From: Ignavibacteriales bacterium | GTDB taxonomy: Bacteria > Bacteroidota > Ignavibacteria > UBA10030 | Length of the DNA stretch: 64,000 bases | Direction of reading: 5' to 3' | Assembly: GCA_016193365.1 (NCBI GenBank) | Contig: JACPSI010000017.1 | Location: 28,354 to 92,353, forward strand | Shown here: piece by piece, positions 48,282 through 58,515 of the stretch | How the letters are laid out: the number at the start of each line of letters is the position of its first letter | Numbering within the stretch: the stretch's first letter is position 1 | Position numbers and translations under genes: made by a program | Notes under the pieces: model-generated | Told to the model about the DNA's origin: nothing | The model's database searches: none | Seen by the model: the letters and a program-made list of their open reading frames with translations, nothing else

Positions 48282-49257
48282 TCGCCGTCTCCAGATCTTT
48301 TTTGAAACGCGGAAGACGTTGCAGAATTTTCACGGCGATCAATCCCGCCGTCGTTGCACATGCTGCTCCGAAGATGGCGGTACCGATTATAAGAGCTGGA
48401 TTCGCGGAACCCGCAGCAGCCCGTACCGCAATCGCCGTTGCGGGAATAAGCGTTAAGCCGGAGGTGTTAATCACGAGGAACGTGCACATGGCGTTTGTGG
48501 CAGTCCCAAGTTTTGTGTTCAGCTTGTTCAACTCCTCCATTGCTTTGAGTCCCATGGGCGTCGCAGCGTTGCTTAACCCAAGCATGTTTGCTGCAATGTT
48601 CATGATCATCGCGCCAATGGCCGGATGGTCCGATGGGACATCCGGAAATAATCTTCTTGTCAGCGGAGTCAACATTTTCGTCAAGACTTTAATCAGGCCT
48701 GCTTCTTCTGCAATCTTCATAATTCCTAGCCAGAGAGCCATGATGCCGATCAAACCGAGCGAGATTTCTACTGCCGTATTGGCATAATCGAGGGCTGCTT
48801 GTGTCACTGCCTTGATTTTGACAAAGCGAATCGGCTCAAAAACGACCTGAGCGACTGCAGACTTCTTGTTTTCCGAGAAGGTGATCGATTTAATCCCTCC
48901 CGTCAGTTTATCCCTTGCGCTTGCCGACTTTGCCATCTCCTTCCAGCGCGCTGGTGTTCCTTCAGTTGTTGAAAAGAAGAATGTCCCTTCTCCCAACTCT
49001 CCGATGTTCATCGTAACGGTTTGCCTGACTTCTGAGCCAGATGCATTCACACCGTAAAACTTGTTGAACTCGTCAATCGTAACAACAAAGTCTCCTTTCC
49101 ACGTTGAACTCTGACCTGTTGGCGCAGCATGGATTTCAAATTTTATGCTTATCGGTTGCCCATTGCGGTACGTGTTCGCAGATTCATCCTTGATGTCGTT
49201 GCCGACGGCGGCGAGAATGCCAATCGCGATAAGTGAAATCCAGACGTAGTTAAGCAT
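48274..49257 (-). CDS. spmA: spore maturation protein A-like, with an additional ~110-aa region after TM1
   Basis: MIMNIAANMLGLSNAATPMGLKAMEELNKLN; ALWLGIMKIAEEAGLIKVLTKMLTPLTRRLFPD. Confidence 0.92.
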   Translation of the reverse strand: MLNYVWISLIAIGILAAVGNDIKDESANTYRNGQPISIKFEIHAAPTGQSSTWKGDFVVTIDEFNKFYGVNASGSEVRQTVTMNIGELGEGTFFFSTTEGTPARWKEMAKSASARDKLTGGIKSITFSENKKSAVAQVVFEPIRFVKIKAVTQAALDYANTAVEISLGLIGIMALWLGIMKIAEEAGLIKVLTKMLTPLTRRLFPDVPSDHPAIGAMIMNIAANMLGLSNAATPMGLKAMEELNKLNTKLGTATNAMCTFLVINTSGLTLIPATAIAVRAAAGSANPALIIGTAIFGAACATTAGLIAVKILQRLPRFKKDLETANG

Positions 49258-49269
49258 GAGCTTTTAAAA

Positions 49270-50058
49270 TCAACTCGTGAAAAAAAGCGTCAGAATTATC
49301 ATGATCATCCCTCCACTCATTGCACAGACCCAATTCACGAGATCATTCGTTATCCACTTTCGCCCGCGAACGAGTTTCGCTGGAGAACTGCAATGAACCT
49401 CCCGTTCCGTCTTGCTTCCACAAACCGCGCATGTATACTCAGCCTGCATCGTGGCGCCTAGTGTGCTGTCAATCAGACTTGCGACAATTCCTGCAGAGAT
49501 AATCCATGTTGCCAGTCGCACATCCCAAATCCACGGGACCGCGCTGACAACAATAGCAACAGCCCCAATTACGCCACCGGCAAATCCGGTCACAGAGACA
49601 CCTCCACTCGTCCCCCTGGGAACCGGGTGGACCGAAACGATTGAAATTGTTTTTCCTTTTGTCAGCAAACCGATTTCTGTCCCCCACGTATCCGCTGTCA
49701 CGGCAGCAATGGAGCCAAGATATGCCGGATAAAAGTCTGTCGATGGCATGGAAGCTTGAGCGACAGCCAGCATCCCTCCAATACCGCCGTTGGCAAGAAC
49801 CTGTCCATGGTCCCGAACATCCGATTTCTCAAAAACTGAATCGAATTCCCGCTTCCTTTTCTTGCCAACCTTGGAGAGCACACTCGAAGTCACAAAAAAA
49901 ACGAGAACAGGAATCGTCCATTGCCATCCTCCTACGCCGAAAATAACGGACGCCAGAAAAAAAGTCGCTACCGAACCCTTGACGCTGAGAAACCGCGCAT
50001 AGAAGGATGCGGTCGCTATGCAGGCACCGAGAACAACACCGACAATAATCTGCGTCAT
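49270..50058 (-). CDS. DUF92/TMEM19 family membrane protein
   Basis: VLANGGIGGMLAV; AAVTADTWGTEIGLLTKG; VPRGTSGGVSVTGFAGGVIGA. Confidence 0.92.
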   Translation of the reverse strand: MTQIIVGVVLGACIATASFYARFLSVKGSVATFFLASVIFGVGGWQWTIPVLVFFVTSSVLSKVGKKRKREFDSVFEKSDVRDHGQVLANGGIGGMLAVAQASMPSTDFYPAYLGSIAAVTADTWGTEIGLLTKGKTISIVSVHPVPRGTSGGVSVTGFAGGVIGAVAIVVSAVPWIWDVRLATWIISAGIVASLIDSTLGATMQAEYTCAVCGSKTEREVHCSSPAKLVRGRKWITNDLVNWVCAMSGGMIMIILTLFFTS

Positions 50059-50067
50059 CGAAGAATC

Positions 50068-51105
50068 TCAGGCCGCTGAAACACGCACACCTTCCCGCGA
50101 ACCGCGAATAAGTGTATACACAAGAAGGTCCAGGACGATATGCGGGTCTCGTGATGTGCTCTTGAGCTCGACGTCCGCCTCAAGTAAAGCCTTAAAGCCT
50201 GTTTCAATGTGGTCGACAGAAAAATTCCTCGCGAAACCGAGGTACTGTTTCAGGTAAAACGGATGCACTTTGAGCTCCGCAGCCATTTCACGCTCCGACA
50301 ATTTCTTTGACGTGAGCTCCGAGAGTTTCCACAGCTGATGAAAAAAACGAGTGAGCATCACAATCAGGAGCTGATGGTTCTCTCCTAATTCAAGCATGCG
50401 CTTCAGGATTTGGAGAGCTTCTTTCATATCCAGCCTGCCGATGGCGTTTTGGAGGTCGAAGATCGTGAACCCTCTCGTTGCCCCCACAACCTGTGCAACA
50501 TCTTCGACGGTCACAGATTGCCTGTCTCCAATGAAGATAAAAAGCTTCTCGATTTCATTGAGAATGGCACGCAGTGAATTCCCTGCATATGCTTGAAGGA
50601 GCTGGCAGGCATCAAGCTCGATTTTTCTTCCCTGCCTGCGAACTCGATCGAGAATCCAGGCCGGAACCTGATTGTCGTACAGCGGCTTGCATTCAATGAC
50701 GTCGGCGTGTTTCTTGAGGTCGGTAAAAGGCTTCCGTCGAAAATCAGGGTCCGGAGAAATAAGCACAAGGCAGGTCGTTTCCAGTGGACGCTGAATGTAC
50801 GCACTCAGCAGCTCTTTGGCTGTTTCACCGGAAGCGAGTTTTTCGAATTCCTTGATAATCACCACGCGGCGCTCGGACATCATGGGAAAAGAAGATGCTA
50901 TTGCAAGCGCCGACTTTGCGTCCGTCCTGCTTCCGTAAAGGACATCGAGGTTGAAGCTTTTTGTGGCAGGGTCCACGCCGTTCTTGATGAGGGCCTCCAC
51001 ACCCTCCTCAATCAGCAGGTCTTCCTCACCGTGGAAAAGATAGATGGGCGAAAGCTGGTTGCGCTCAATGCGGGACTGGAAATCTCTAAGAGAAATTTCC
51101 GGCAT
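50068..51105 (-). CDS. holA: DNA polymerase III subunit delta
   Basis: ISPIYLFHGEEDLLIEEGVEALI-like N-terminus; YAGNSLRAILNEIEKLFIF; TIFDLQNAIGRLDMKEALQILKRML. Confidence 0.9.
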   Translation of the reverse strand: MPEISLRDFQSRIERNQLSPIYLFHGEEDLLIEEGVEALIKNGVDPATKSFNLDVLYGSRTDAKSALAIASSFPMMSERRVVIIKEFEKLASGETAKELLSAYIQRPLETTCLVLISPDPDFRRKPFTDLKKHADVIECKPLYDNQVPAWILDRVRRQGRKIELDACQLLQAYAGNSLRAILNEIEKLFIFIGDRQSVTVEDVAQVVGATRGFTIFDLQNAIGRLDMKEALQILKRMLELGENHQLLIVMLTRFFHQLWKLSELTSKKLSEREMAAELKVHPFYLKQYLGFARNFSVDHIETGFKALLEADVELKSTSRDPHIVLDLLVYTLIRGSREGVRVSAA

Positions 51106-51110
51106 GGACT

Positions 51111-51671
51111 TTACTTGTTAACGGTGACTTTCGACATTATGACATCCGTTGCGGGCTTTCCGTCCGTCGGACCCATTTGGGGTATGATCTCGACCGCAGC
51201 AAGGGAGTCAACAACATCCATGCCTTTTGTGACCTTTCCGAAGATCGTGTAGGCCTTCGGCAACCAGGGAGAGTCCCGCAACACAATAAAAAACTGGCTC
51301 GTGTTCGTGTTGGGTCCGCGGTTCGCCATGGCAAGCACCCCCCGCGCATAACCTGCCTGGTACGACGGTGAAGCGGGGTTCAGCTCATCTTCAAACTCCT
51401 TCCCGTAGATACTCCGGCCTCCTCTTCCCGTCCCGGTGGAATCTCCTCCTTGAAGAACGAATCCCTTTGCGATGCGGTGAAACTTTATTCCGTCGAAGTA
51501 CTTTTGCTCAGCAAGTCCGACAAAATTTGCCACCGTCTTCGGAGCGTCCGCCTGGTAGAGTTCCACTTCAATAGTACCTTTTGTTGTCTCAATTGTTGCA
51601 GTCATGTTTCCTCCGGAATTGCACGCTTCCACGAGCAGTGCGAAAAAAAACAGCATAAGCATTCGATTCAT
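51111..51671 (-). CDS. cyclophilin-type peptidyl-prolyl cis-trans isomerase (lipoprotein-like)
   Basis: KTVANFVGLAEQKYFDGIKFHRIAKGFVLQGGDSTGTGRGGRSIYGKEFEDE; MANRGPNTNTSQFFIVL. Confidence 0.96.
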   Translation of the reverse strand: MNRMLMLFFFALLVEACNSGGNMTATIETTKGTIEVELYQADAPKTVANFVGLAEQKYFDGIKFHRIAKGFVLQGGDSTGTGRGGRSIYGKEFEDELNPASPSYQAGYARGVLAMANRGPNTNTSQFFIVLRDSPWLPKAYTIFGKVTKGMDVVDSLAAVEIIPQMGPTDGKPATDVIMSKVTVNK

Positions 51672-51691
51672 GTGAACTCCCTATTCAAGAA

Positions 51692-52501
51692 TTAAATAAA
51701 AACAATTCCAATGACTCCCACAACCAAACAGTACAACGCAAACCAGCTGATTTTCCGTTTCTGGAGAACCTTCAACATTGCTTTGATGGACAGGTAACCG
51801 GAAACTGCGGCAACAACTGTGCCGACCGCAATCACGTCGATTCCAATATCAATCCCGCCTTGCAACAGCGACCTTGTCTCGAGGATCGACGCACCTGCAA
51901 TGGCCGGGACGGACAACAAAAACGAAAATCTGGCGGCCTGAATATGCGAAAGTCGCAGGTAAAGACCGGTGCTGATGGTCGTACCCGCTCGGGAAATTCC
52001 CGGCAAAATCGCAATTGCCTGGGCAATGCCGATGACGAAACCCGAGAGAGCGCCAACTTGCTTTCCTTCTTTTGCATGGGAAAGACGGGTGAGAAACAGA
52101 ATCAACCCGGTGAGTACAAGATTTACGCCAACCAGTTTAGGCTCGGTAAACGTATCTTTGATCGCTTCGTGAAACAGCAGTCCAATCACACCCGCCGGTA
52201 TCGTCCCGATGACAATCGCTACGCCAAGTCGCAAGTGCTCGTCTTTCGCATATCCTTCCCTGAAGTTTGCAGGCCGGAAAGATTTGCCCATCGACTTTAT
52301 AATCTCAAGGGCATCCTTCCAGAAATAGACCAGAACGCTCACCAATGTACCGAAGTGAACAAACACATCGAACGTTAGGTTGTTGACGCTCTGCACGTCA
52401 AGAAGTTCCTGAGCCAGCACGAGGTGGCCCGAGCTGCTGACAGGAAGAAACTCCGTGAACCCCTGAACTATACCCAGAAGTACTGCTTGAAGAAACGTCA
52501 C
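51692..52501 (-). CDS. uppP: undecaprenyl-diphosphatase
   Basis: GIVQGFTEFLPVSSSGHLVLAQELL; ILPGISRAGTTISTGLYLRLS. Confidence 0.96.
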   Translation of the reverse strand: MTFLQAVLLGIVQGFTEFLPVSSSGHLVLAQELLDVQSVNNLTFDVFVHFGTLVSVLVYFWKDALEIIKSMGKSFRPANFREGYAKDEHLRLGVAIVIGTIPAGVIGLLFHEAIKDTFTEPKLVGVNLVLTGLILFLTRLSHAKEGKQVGALSGFVIGIAQAIAILPGISRAGTTISTGLYLRLSHIQAARFSFLLSVPAIAGASILETRSLLQGGIDIGIDVIAVGTVVAAVSGYLSIKAMLKVLQKRKISWFALYCLVVGVIGIVFI

Positions 52502-52546
52502 AAAGAGTGCCCTTTCCTTCTACGGTTTTTCCTTTTGCCTCACACC

Positions 52547-53578
52547 CTAACGTGCATCTCCTTCTGCTGTCTGCAGCGTCACTTCAGATACGCGCACGTG
52601 GTCTTTCAGAAAATACGTCAGGCCGACAATCATCGTAACGATGTATCCAACCTCGTGCGTGACAATTGAAAAACTCAGAGCCGCCACTCTGTCGGCGTTG
52701 TACAGGTTCACGAGAGCCAGAGTGAGGAGCGAATGATACGTTCCCATCGCGCCCGGCGCCGGCAGGACATACGCAATGGACGAAATCGTCAACAAGACTA
52801 CCGACGCTCCAAAATCGAGGTTCAACTGCGTTATCGCGTCAAAAGCAAAAAACGGAATGTACAGCCCTGCTGCATAAGTCGCCTGCAACAACAAACTCAG
52901 AATCACAATCGCCGCAAAGTGCTCCCTCATTTTCGCGACGCCGAAAGCGGACAAAAACGAGTCACGGATTCGGTCTACTTTTTCACGCGTCCGCTGAGGC
53001 AGGATTCTCGAAACACCTGAGAGTACTTTGAACACGGGCTCTCCCTTGAAAAACAAAAAAACGAAAAGAAAAAACAACGTCGCGGCAACCGTGATGAGGA
53101 GAGGCCGCGAAAAATGGAAATAATTGATAAACGGGTCGAGCATCCCCGGATAAAGTACCATCACAAGGACAACGAGAAGATAAAAAGTCATGAAATCGAG
53201 AATTCGTTCCACCACGACAGAGCCGAAGGCGGAGCTTTTTGAAATATTCTCCAGCCTGCCAATCACGTATGGTCGCATCAATTCGCCCACGCGGGGCAAC
53301 ACATTATTCACCATGTAACCGATCATGACCGCTGAGAAAAGATTCCGACGGGACATGTTTGATTTAATCGGAGAAAGCAGGTATTCCCATCGCAGCATCC
53401 GAAGCCAAAAACCGATTATGGTGACGGGAATAAGAAGCGAGACCAGGAGATAATTTGCGCCCAACAGGGAATTCCAAAGGTCGCTCAGACTCGTCCCTCG
53501 AAACGCGAGATACAAGAAGACAACCGCAAGGAGGAACCCAATGACTGTTCTTAGGAGGGCCTTCAACTTCGGAGTCAT
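52547..53578 (-). CDS. lysylphosphatidylglycerol synthase-like/UPF0104 flippase-like membrane protein
   Basis: YMVNNVLPRVGELMRPYVIGRLENISKSSAFGSVVVERILDFMTF. Confidence 0.9.
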   Translation of the reverse strand: MTPKLKALLRTVIGFLLAVVFLYLAFRGTSLSDLWNSLLGANYLLVSLLIPVTIIGFWLRMLRWEYLLSPIKSNMSRRNLFSAVMIGYMVNNVLPRVGELMRPYVIGRLENISKSSAFGSVVVERILDFMTFYLLVVLVMVLYPGMLDPFINYFHFSRPLLITVAATLFFLFVFLFFKGEPVFKVLSGVSRILPQRTREKVDRIRDSFLSAFGVAKMREHFAAIVILSLLLQATYAAGLYIPFFAFDAITQLNLDFGASVVLLTISSIAYVLPAPGAMGTYHSLLTLALVNLYNADRVAALSFSIVTHEVGYIVTMIVGLTYFLKDHVRVSEVTLQTAEGDAR

Positions 53579-53591
53579 CGACCTGCGATCA

Positions 53592-54236
53592 TCATTGACG
53601 GAGGTCGACGATTTCTGTGCCATTGGGAGCGCTGAACGTGAACGACTTGTCCTTAATATTCGTGTTCAGCTTGAGGTCTTTGATGCTGTACGTCGTTTCA
53701 GTATCGTTCACATCGATAATCGTCACTTTGCGGATACTCCAGTCCCCGTCCTCCACCCAGATCTTGACAGACCGGACAAACGATCTGTCGTCTTTCGGCA
53801 CCAGCTTCAGCGTTATCAGCTTTCCATTTTTTCCCTTCTCGGATGCGAGAATGGTGGCGTAATAGTTCTCGGGCAAGTTCAGGACAAACTGTTCCGGAGA
53901 TATTGAATTGCGGTTCTCCTTGTACCTGTCGACGACAACCTGGCTATTCACGGGCGAATATGCCCATACTGTTTCGCCGTCCGTCACGAGTGTTTGATGC
54001 TCCGATTCAATGCGGTACTTGTTCGGTTTCTTCATCGAGAGCGTACCAGTAAATGTTTGTTCAATGTTGGAGAAGCCAAACTTGACGTGCTGGGTAAACT
54101 GTGCGGTGAGATCGTCGATCATTTCATACCGCAGCTGCAACCGTTCGGTCACCTCGGCCACGCCGGGCTCGGGTTGGGCACCCGCGATCACGCTCAGGCA
54201 TACAGCCAAACATGAAAAGAGCAAAAAGTGTTTCAT
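53592..54236 (-). CDS. lolA: outer-membrane lipoprotein carrier protein LolA-like
   Basis: ERLQLRYEMIDDLTAQFTQHVKFGFSNIEQTFTGTLSMKKPNKYRIE. Confidence 0.88.
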   Translation of the reverse strand: MKHFLLFSCLAVCLSVIAGAQPEPGVAEVTERLQLRYEMIDDLTAQFTQHVKFGFSNIEQTFTGTLSMKKPNKYRIESEHQTLVTDGETVWAYSPVNSQVVVDRYKENRNSISPEQFVLNLPENYYATILASEKGKNGKLITLKLVPKDDRSFVRSVKIWVEDGDWSIRKVTIIDVNDTETTYSIKDLKLNTNIKDKSFTFSAPNGTEIVDLRQ

Positions 54237-56608
54237 GCCAGACTCTTCAATACTGCTTCCAGTTCTGCTTCCGACTCGATGAGAACCTCACGTGCTTTGC
54301 TTCCGTCAAAGGAGCCAACAATTCCCGCTTCTTCGAGTTGGTCGATAATGCGCGCGGCGCGGGAGTATCCCACCTGAAGGCGTCGTTGCAGAATCGAAAC
54401 GGACCCCTGCTGATGTCTCACGACGATTCGAGCAGCTTCCTCAAACAGTTCATCCCTGCTGCCATCTCCGCCAATGCTTGCCGACCGTTTCTTCTCGAAT
54501 GCCGACGGAAGTTTCGTGGGATTCAGATAGCCTTTTTGTTTGCCGATGTGGTTCGTGATGCGCTCGACTTCATCGGTTGAAATAAATGCGTTCTGTATCC
54601 GAACGGGCTTCGGGCTGCCAGGCGGCAAATACAACATGTCGCCGTTCCCGAGGAGCTGTTCTGCGCCGTTCATGTCAAGGATGGTTCTCGAATCTGTTTT
54701 CGACGAAACCTGGTACGCGATGCGGGCAGGAAAATTTGCTTTAATGACGCCGGTAATCACATCGACGGACGGCCGTTGTGTCGCCAGGACGAGATGAATG
54801 CCGACAGCCCTCGCAAGTTGTGCCAGCCTGGCGATGGGTTCTTCGACTTCGCGGGCGGCCGTGATCATGAGGTCCGCCAGTTCATCGATGATAACGATGA
54901 GGTACGGCATGTTGCGGTGTTTCATCGCTTCAGTATCGAGCAAACGCCCTTCTTTTACCCTGTCGTTGTAGTCGGCAATGTTGCGCACTCCGGCAGCGGC
55001 AAGGCGGTCATATCGCTTCTCCATTTCCAGCTCGACGCTTTTGAGCGCAAGGACGGCATTGTTGGGCGATGTAATGATCTCTTCGTCAACGTCCGGTGAG
55101 ACTGCGAGGTAATGACGGCTCAGTTTGTTGAAAAGGGAGAGCTCGATTTTCTTCGGGTCGATGATAACAAATTTGACGTCGCCGGGATGAAGCCGATAAA
55201 TGAGGCTCGTCAGAATCGTGTTAATCCCTACGCTCTTTCCCGACCCCGTCGAGCCCGCTATGAGTAGATGCGGCATCCGGGACAAATCGTCGACATACAC
55301 TTCGCCGGTGATCGTCTTCCCCATGGCCAGCGGTAATGCTGCTTTGGTATCGCGGAATCGCGCCGAATTGATGATCGACCGTATCGTTACGAGAGATGGG
55401 TTGTGGTTCGGAATTTCCACTCCAACAGTACCTTTTCCAGGTATCGGTGCGATGATGCGAATTCCCTTCGCTTTCAGCGCCAGGGCGATGTCGTCCTCGA
55501 GGCTTTCGATTCTGCTGATTTTCACCCCGGCCGCAGGCACAACTTCGTACAGCGTCACCACGGGCCCGGGCGTTACCGCCACACTTTCGATCGCGACTCC
55601 GAAATCAGCCAGCTTGGCGCGGAGCAATTCCGCGTTCACTTTGAGTTCGGCTTCATTCACCTCTTCCGTCGAGCGGGTTGCATCCAGCAACTCAACGGAA
55701 GGTGCAACGTAGTCAATTTCTTCCTCCGCATCGTCCGACTTGGTCCTTTTGTCGAAATCGACTTCTTCCTCCTGCACAATTTCCTTGATATCCAACGGAA
55801 GGTCTGAATCCAGAGGTTCGTTAGAACGCTCAACCTTCGGAGGCTCGATTGGTTTGGCCGGTTCCGCTTGCGCCGGAAACACCTTCTTCATAGGTGGCGG
55901 CAAGCTTGTTGTCTCTTCATGCGTTTTCTTGATCTCGACATCATCGGCTCGAAGAGCTTTGGCACGTGACCTCTTCTCTTTCATCTCAGCAACCTTCTGC
56001 TTCGACCACTGAGAGGACGATTTCACCGCTCCACCGACTCTTTCAAACGTTCTTTGATAATCAAGGTCAACCATTAACGTGAGCACGACGACAAACAGGC
56101 CGAAGAGAATTAAAAGAGTGCCTGTGAGTCCTACGAGTTTTGACAGCACAACAGCGCCAAAATCGCCGACCGCTCCGCTCCACTCCATGGGAAGACTGTT
56201 GTCAAACTGTCTGAGAGTCCCCGTGAACGACGCAAAGAGTAATGCCAGGACAATGACGTAATTCGTCGCAATGATAAGTTTATGGGAATTCTTTTGCCGG
56301 AGTGCATTCCAGGACCACGCAAATCCGAGAAGTGGAAGCGTCAGAATGGCGTACCCCACCGTCGAGTTGATCAACCAATTCGAAACAATTGCCCCCACTA
56401 ATCCCAGCCAGTTCTTAGTTTGTTGGGCCTTGAGCATCATGACTTCGTCATTGGTAAAAACTTTCCAGAGGTCGACCACACGAATTTCTCCATTCGCCTG
56501 GTCCGCCGATGTATAGGACACGAGACTGAGGAAGATCATGAAGGAAACAAGAATACCGAGAAACGAACCAATCTGGTGTTTTTGTTGTGGGTTCATGGCA
56601 TCTTCCAT
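54233..56608 (-). CDS. ftsK: DNA translocase FtsK/SpoIIIE
   Basis: HLLIAGSTGSGKSVGINTILTSL; LARAVGIHLVLATQRPSVDVITGVIKANFPARIA; gamma domain; ORF maximum starts 56671 but overlaps comB. Confidence 0.95.
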   Translation of the reverse strand: MEDAMNPQQKHQIGSFLGILVSFMIFLSLVSYTSADQANGEIRVVDLWKVFTNDEVMMLKAQQTKNWLGLVGAIVSNWLINSTVGYAILTLPLLGFAWSWNALRQKNSHKLIIATNYVIVLALLFASFTGTLRQFDNSLPMEWSGAVGDFGAVVLSKLVGLTGTLLILFGLFVVVLTLMVDLDYQRTFERVGGAVKSSSQWSKQKVAEMKEKRSRAKALRADDVEIKKTHEETTSLPPPMKKVFPAQAEPAKPIEPPKVERSNEPLDSDLPLDIKEIVQEEEVDFDKRTKSDDAEEEIDYVAPSVELLDATRSTEEVNEAELKVNAELLRAKLADFGVAIESVAVTPGPVVTLYEVVPAAGVKISRIESLEDDIALALKAKGIRIIAPIPGKGTVGVEIPNHNPSLVTIRSIINSARFRDTKAALPLAMGKTITGEVYVDDLSRMPHLLIAGSTGSGKSVGINTILTSLIYRLHPGDVKFVIIDPKKIELSLFNKLSRHYLAVSPDVDEEIITSPNNAVLALKSVELEMEKRYDRLAAAGVRNIADYNDRVKEGRLLDTEAMKHRNMPYLIVIIDELADLMITAAREVEEPIARLAQLARAVGIHLVLATQRPSVDVITGVIKANFPARIAYQVSSKTDSRTILDMNGAEQLLGNGDMLYLPPGSPKPVRIQNAFISTDEVERITNHIGKQKGYLNPTKLPSAFEKKRSASIGGDGSRDELFEEAARIVVRHQQGSVSILQRRLQVGYSRAARIIDQLEEAGIVGSFDGSKAREVLIESEAELEAVLKSLA

Positions 56609-56621
56609 GCTATTGACGTTC

Positions 56622-57404
56622 TCATCGCTCTTTTGTGCCCGGGAACGACTCTGCGTCCAGGCTCCTGTCATCTTTCCTTAACTTCACAACATTGCCGCTC
56701 AAAACGGGAATCACGGGAATTGAATCGACCGTGGCGCAAATCTTGATATCTTCTTCGAATCCGATTTCTTTCAGATACTGACCGTGATCGGAATTCTTCA
56801 TCATTTTGAGGATGGAACGACCGAGCGATTTATGGAGAACCTGGGCCGCCCTCGACGAGTCGGAGAGTTCCATGGGTACCGAGTTTTCCTTGTCAAGCCT
56901 GTCTAGAATCATGCCCGCGCATACCGCATCCTCAAGGCTGAAACTGCCGAGCCCCATCGCTTTACCGGCACAGATGATCCAGAAGTCGGCGTTGATGTCT
57001 TTCATGTACTCGACCACTTTGGACAGATTGACAAACGAGGCTACAGCCATATTCCTGGCATAGCGGCTTTTTGCCATTGCGACCGAGCCGTTTGTCGTGC
57101 AGAAGATGATCGATTTTCCGCGGACGGTGGATTCCGTGTACTCACGCGGCGAATTCCCAAGGTTAAAGCCCTCGATCATTTTACCGTTTCGCTCCCCTCC
57201 GCGCAAGGTGACCTCGCCAAACAAGCTTCCCGAAATCTTTACGGCCGACTCGATGCTCGCCACCGGAATAATCTCACGCGCGCCGTTATTCAATGCCGCC
57301 GCGACCGTCGTGCTCGAGCGTAGCACATCGATGACAATGACATTCTTGTCCCGCAGCTGCAACTCGTCAAACGATGAAGCAGAAAAACTAAGATCGATTC
57401 TCAT
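56622..57404 (-). CDS. comB: 2-phosphosulfolactate phosphatase-like (ComB family)
   Basis: VIVIDVLRSSTTVAAALNNGAREIIPVAS; LRGGERNGKMIEGFNLGNSPREYT; FCTTNGSVA. Confidence 0.9.
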   Translation of the reverse strand: MRIDLSFSASSFDELQLRDKNVIVIDVLRSSTTVAAALNNGAREIIPVASIESAVKISGSLFGEVTLRGGERNGKMIEGFNLGNSPREYTESTVRGKSIIFCTTNGSVAMAKSRYARNMAVASFVNLSKVVEYMKDINADFWIICAGKAMGLGSFSLEDAVCAGMILDRLDKENSVPMELSDSSRAAQVLHKSLGRSILKMMKNSDHGQYLKEIGFEEDIKICATVDSIPVIPVLSGNVVKLRKDDRSLDAESFPGTKER

Positions 57405-57426
57405 TCCAGTGCTCCCCGCCTGAAAT

Positions 57427-58512
57427 TTATGATCTTTGATAAAACGGCAATTTCACCACGTTCCCCTGAATTTCCTTGCCGCGTATTTCCACATTGACGG
57501 CCTGTCCCGGCTTTGCCATCCCCGCCGGCACATATCCCATCCCTATCCCTTTTTGCAGCGAAGGAGAAAACGTACCGCTCGTCACCCGTCCAACCACCGA
57601 GCCGTTAGAACGAATGTTATACCCGTGTCTCGCCAGGGCGCGTTCCGGGAGAGAGAAGCCGATAAGTTTTCGTTTCAAGCCATCTTGGTTTACCTTGAGG
57701 AGAGGATCCCTTCCGACAAAATCTCCTTTGTCGAGCTTGGTAATCCAGCCAAGGCCCGCTTCGAGCGGGTTCGTCGTTTGATCAATGTCGTTGCCGTACA
57801 GACAGAATCCCATTTCTAGCCGTAACGTGTCGCGCGCACCCAACCCAACGGGCACGATGCCGAATTCCCCTCCGGCTTCAAAAATCTTGTCCCATACTTT
57901 TTTCCCGATACTCTCATCCGATAAAAAATAAAGCTCAAAGCCCAATTCTCCGGTGTAACCTGTGCGGGAGATAATCATGTCCTCCCCAGCGAGTTTTCCG
58001 CTGACGTGGTGATAATATTCAATTTTTGAGAGGTCGACATCCGTAAGCTTTTGCAGCGTCGACACGGCTTTCGGACCTTGCACAGCAAGCAAAGAAACTT
58101 CGTCGCTCTTATCGTGCAATGAAACCCCCTTGGGAAGATGTGATTGAAGCCATTCGAAATCCTTCCCGAGGTTTGCGGCGTTCACGACCAGCATGTAATG
58201 CTCTCCACAGTGATACACCAGCAAGTCGTCAACAATTCCGCCATTCTCATAACACATGGCGGAGTACTGGGCCTTTCCGTCAGTAAGTCTGGAGACATCG
58301 TTGACAGTCACCTCCTGTAGGAAGGAAAGAGCGTGTTCTCCCCTGATTTCGAATTCACCCATGTGAGACACGTCGAAGACACCGACACTTTTGCGGACGG
58401 CGAGGTGTTCCTCGATAATGCCGGAGTACTGAACCGGCATTTCAAACCCGCCGAACTCAACCATTTTTCCGCCAAGCGACGTATGAATTCTGTTGAACGC
58501 TGTCCTCTTCAT
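57427..58512 (-). CDS. gcvT: glycine cleavage system aminomethyltransferase (T protein)
   Basis: GGKMVEFGGFEMPVQYSGIIEEHLAVRKSVGVFDVSHMGEFEI; ARDTLRLEMGFCLYGNDI. Confidence 0.97.
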   Translation of the reverse strand: MKRTAFNRIHTSLGGKMVEFGGFEMPVQYSGIIEEHLAVRKSVGVFDVSHMGEFEIRGEHALSFLQEVTVNDVSRLTDGKAQYSAMCYENGGIVDDLLVYHCGEHYMLVVNAANLGKDFEWLQSHLPKGVSLHDKSDEVSLLAVQGPKAVSTLQKLTDVDLSKIEYYHHVSGKLAGEDMIISRTGYTGELGFELYFLSDESIGKKVWDKIFEAGGEFGIVPVGLGARDTLRLEMGFCLYGNDIDQTTNPLEAGLGWITKLDKGDFVGRDPLLKVNQDGLKRKLIGFSLPERALARHGYNIRSNGSVVGRVTSGTFSPSLQKGIGMGYVPAGMAKPGQAVNVEIRGKEIQGNVVKLPFYQRS

Positions 58513-58515
58513 TGT

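Noticed and set aside
47733-49257. Sporulation locus based on spmA/spmB names
   Set aside because: No other sporulation genes; outer-membrane genes indicate a Gram-negative host, and Spm-like Gate proteins are common in non-sporulating bacteria.
57427-58512. Possible glycine riboswitch for gcvT
   Set aside because: No glycine-aptamer consensus seen in the short 58512-58516 gap; transaldolase gene is immediately upstream.
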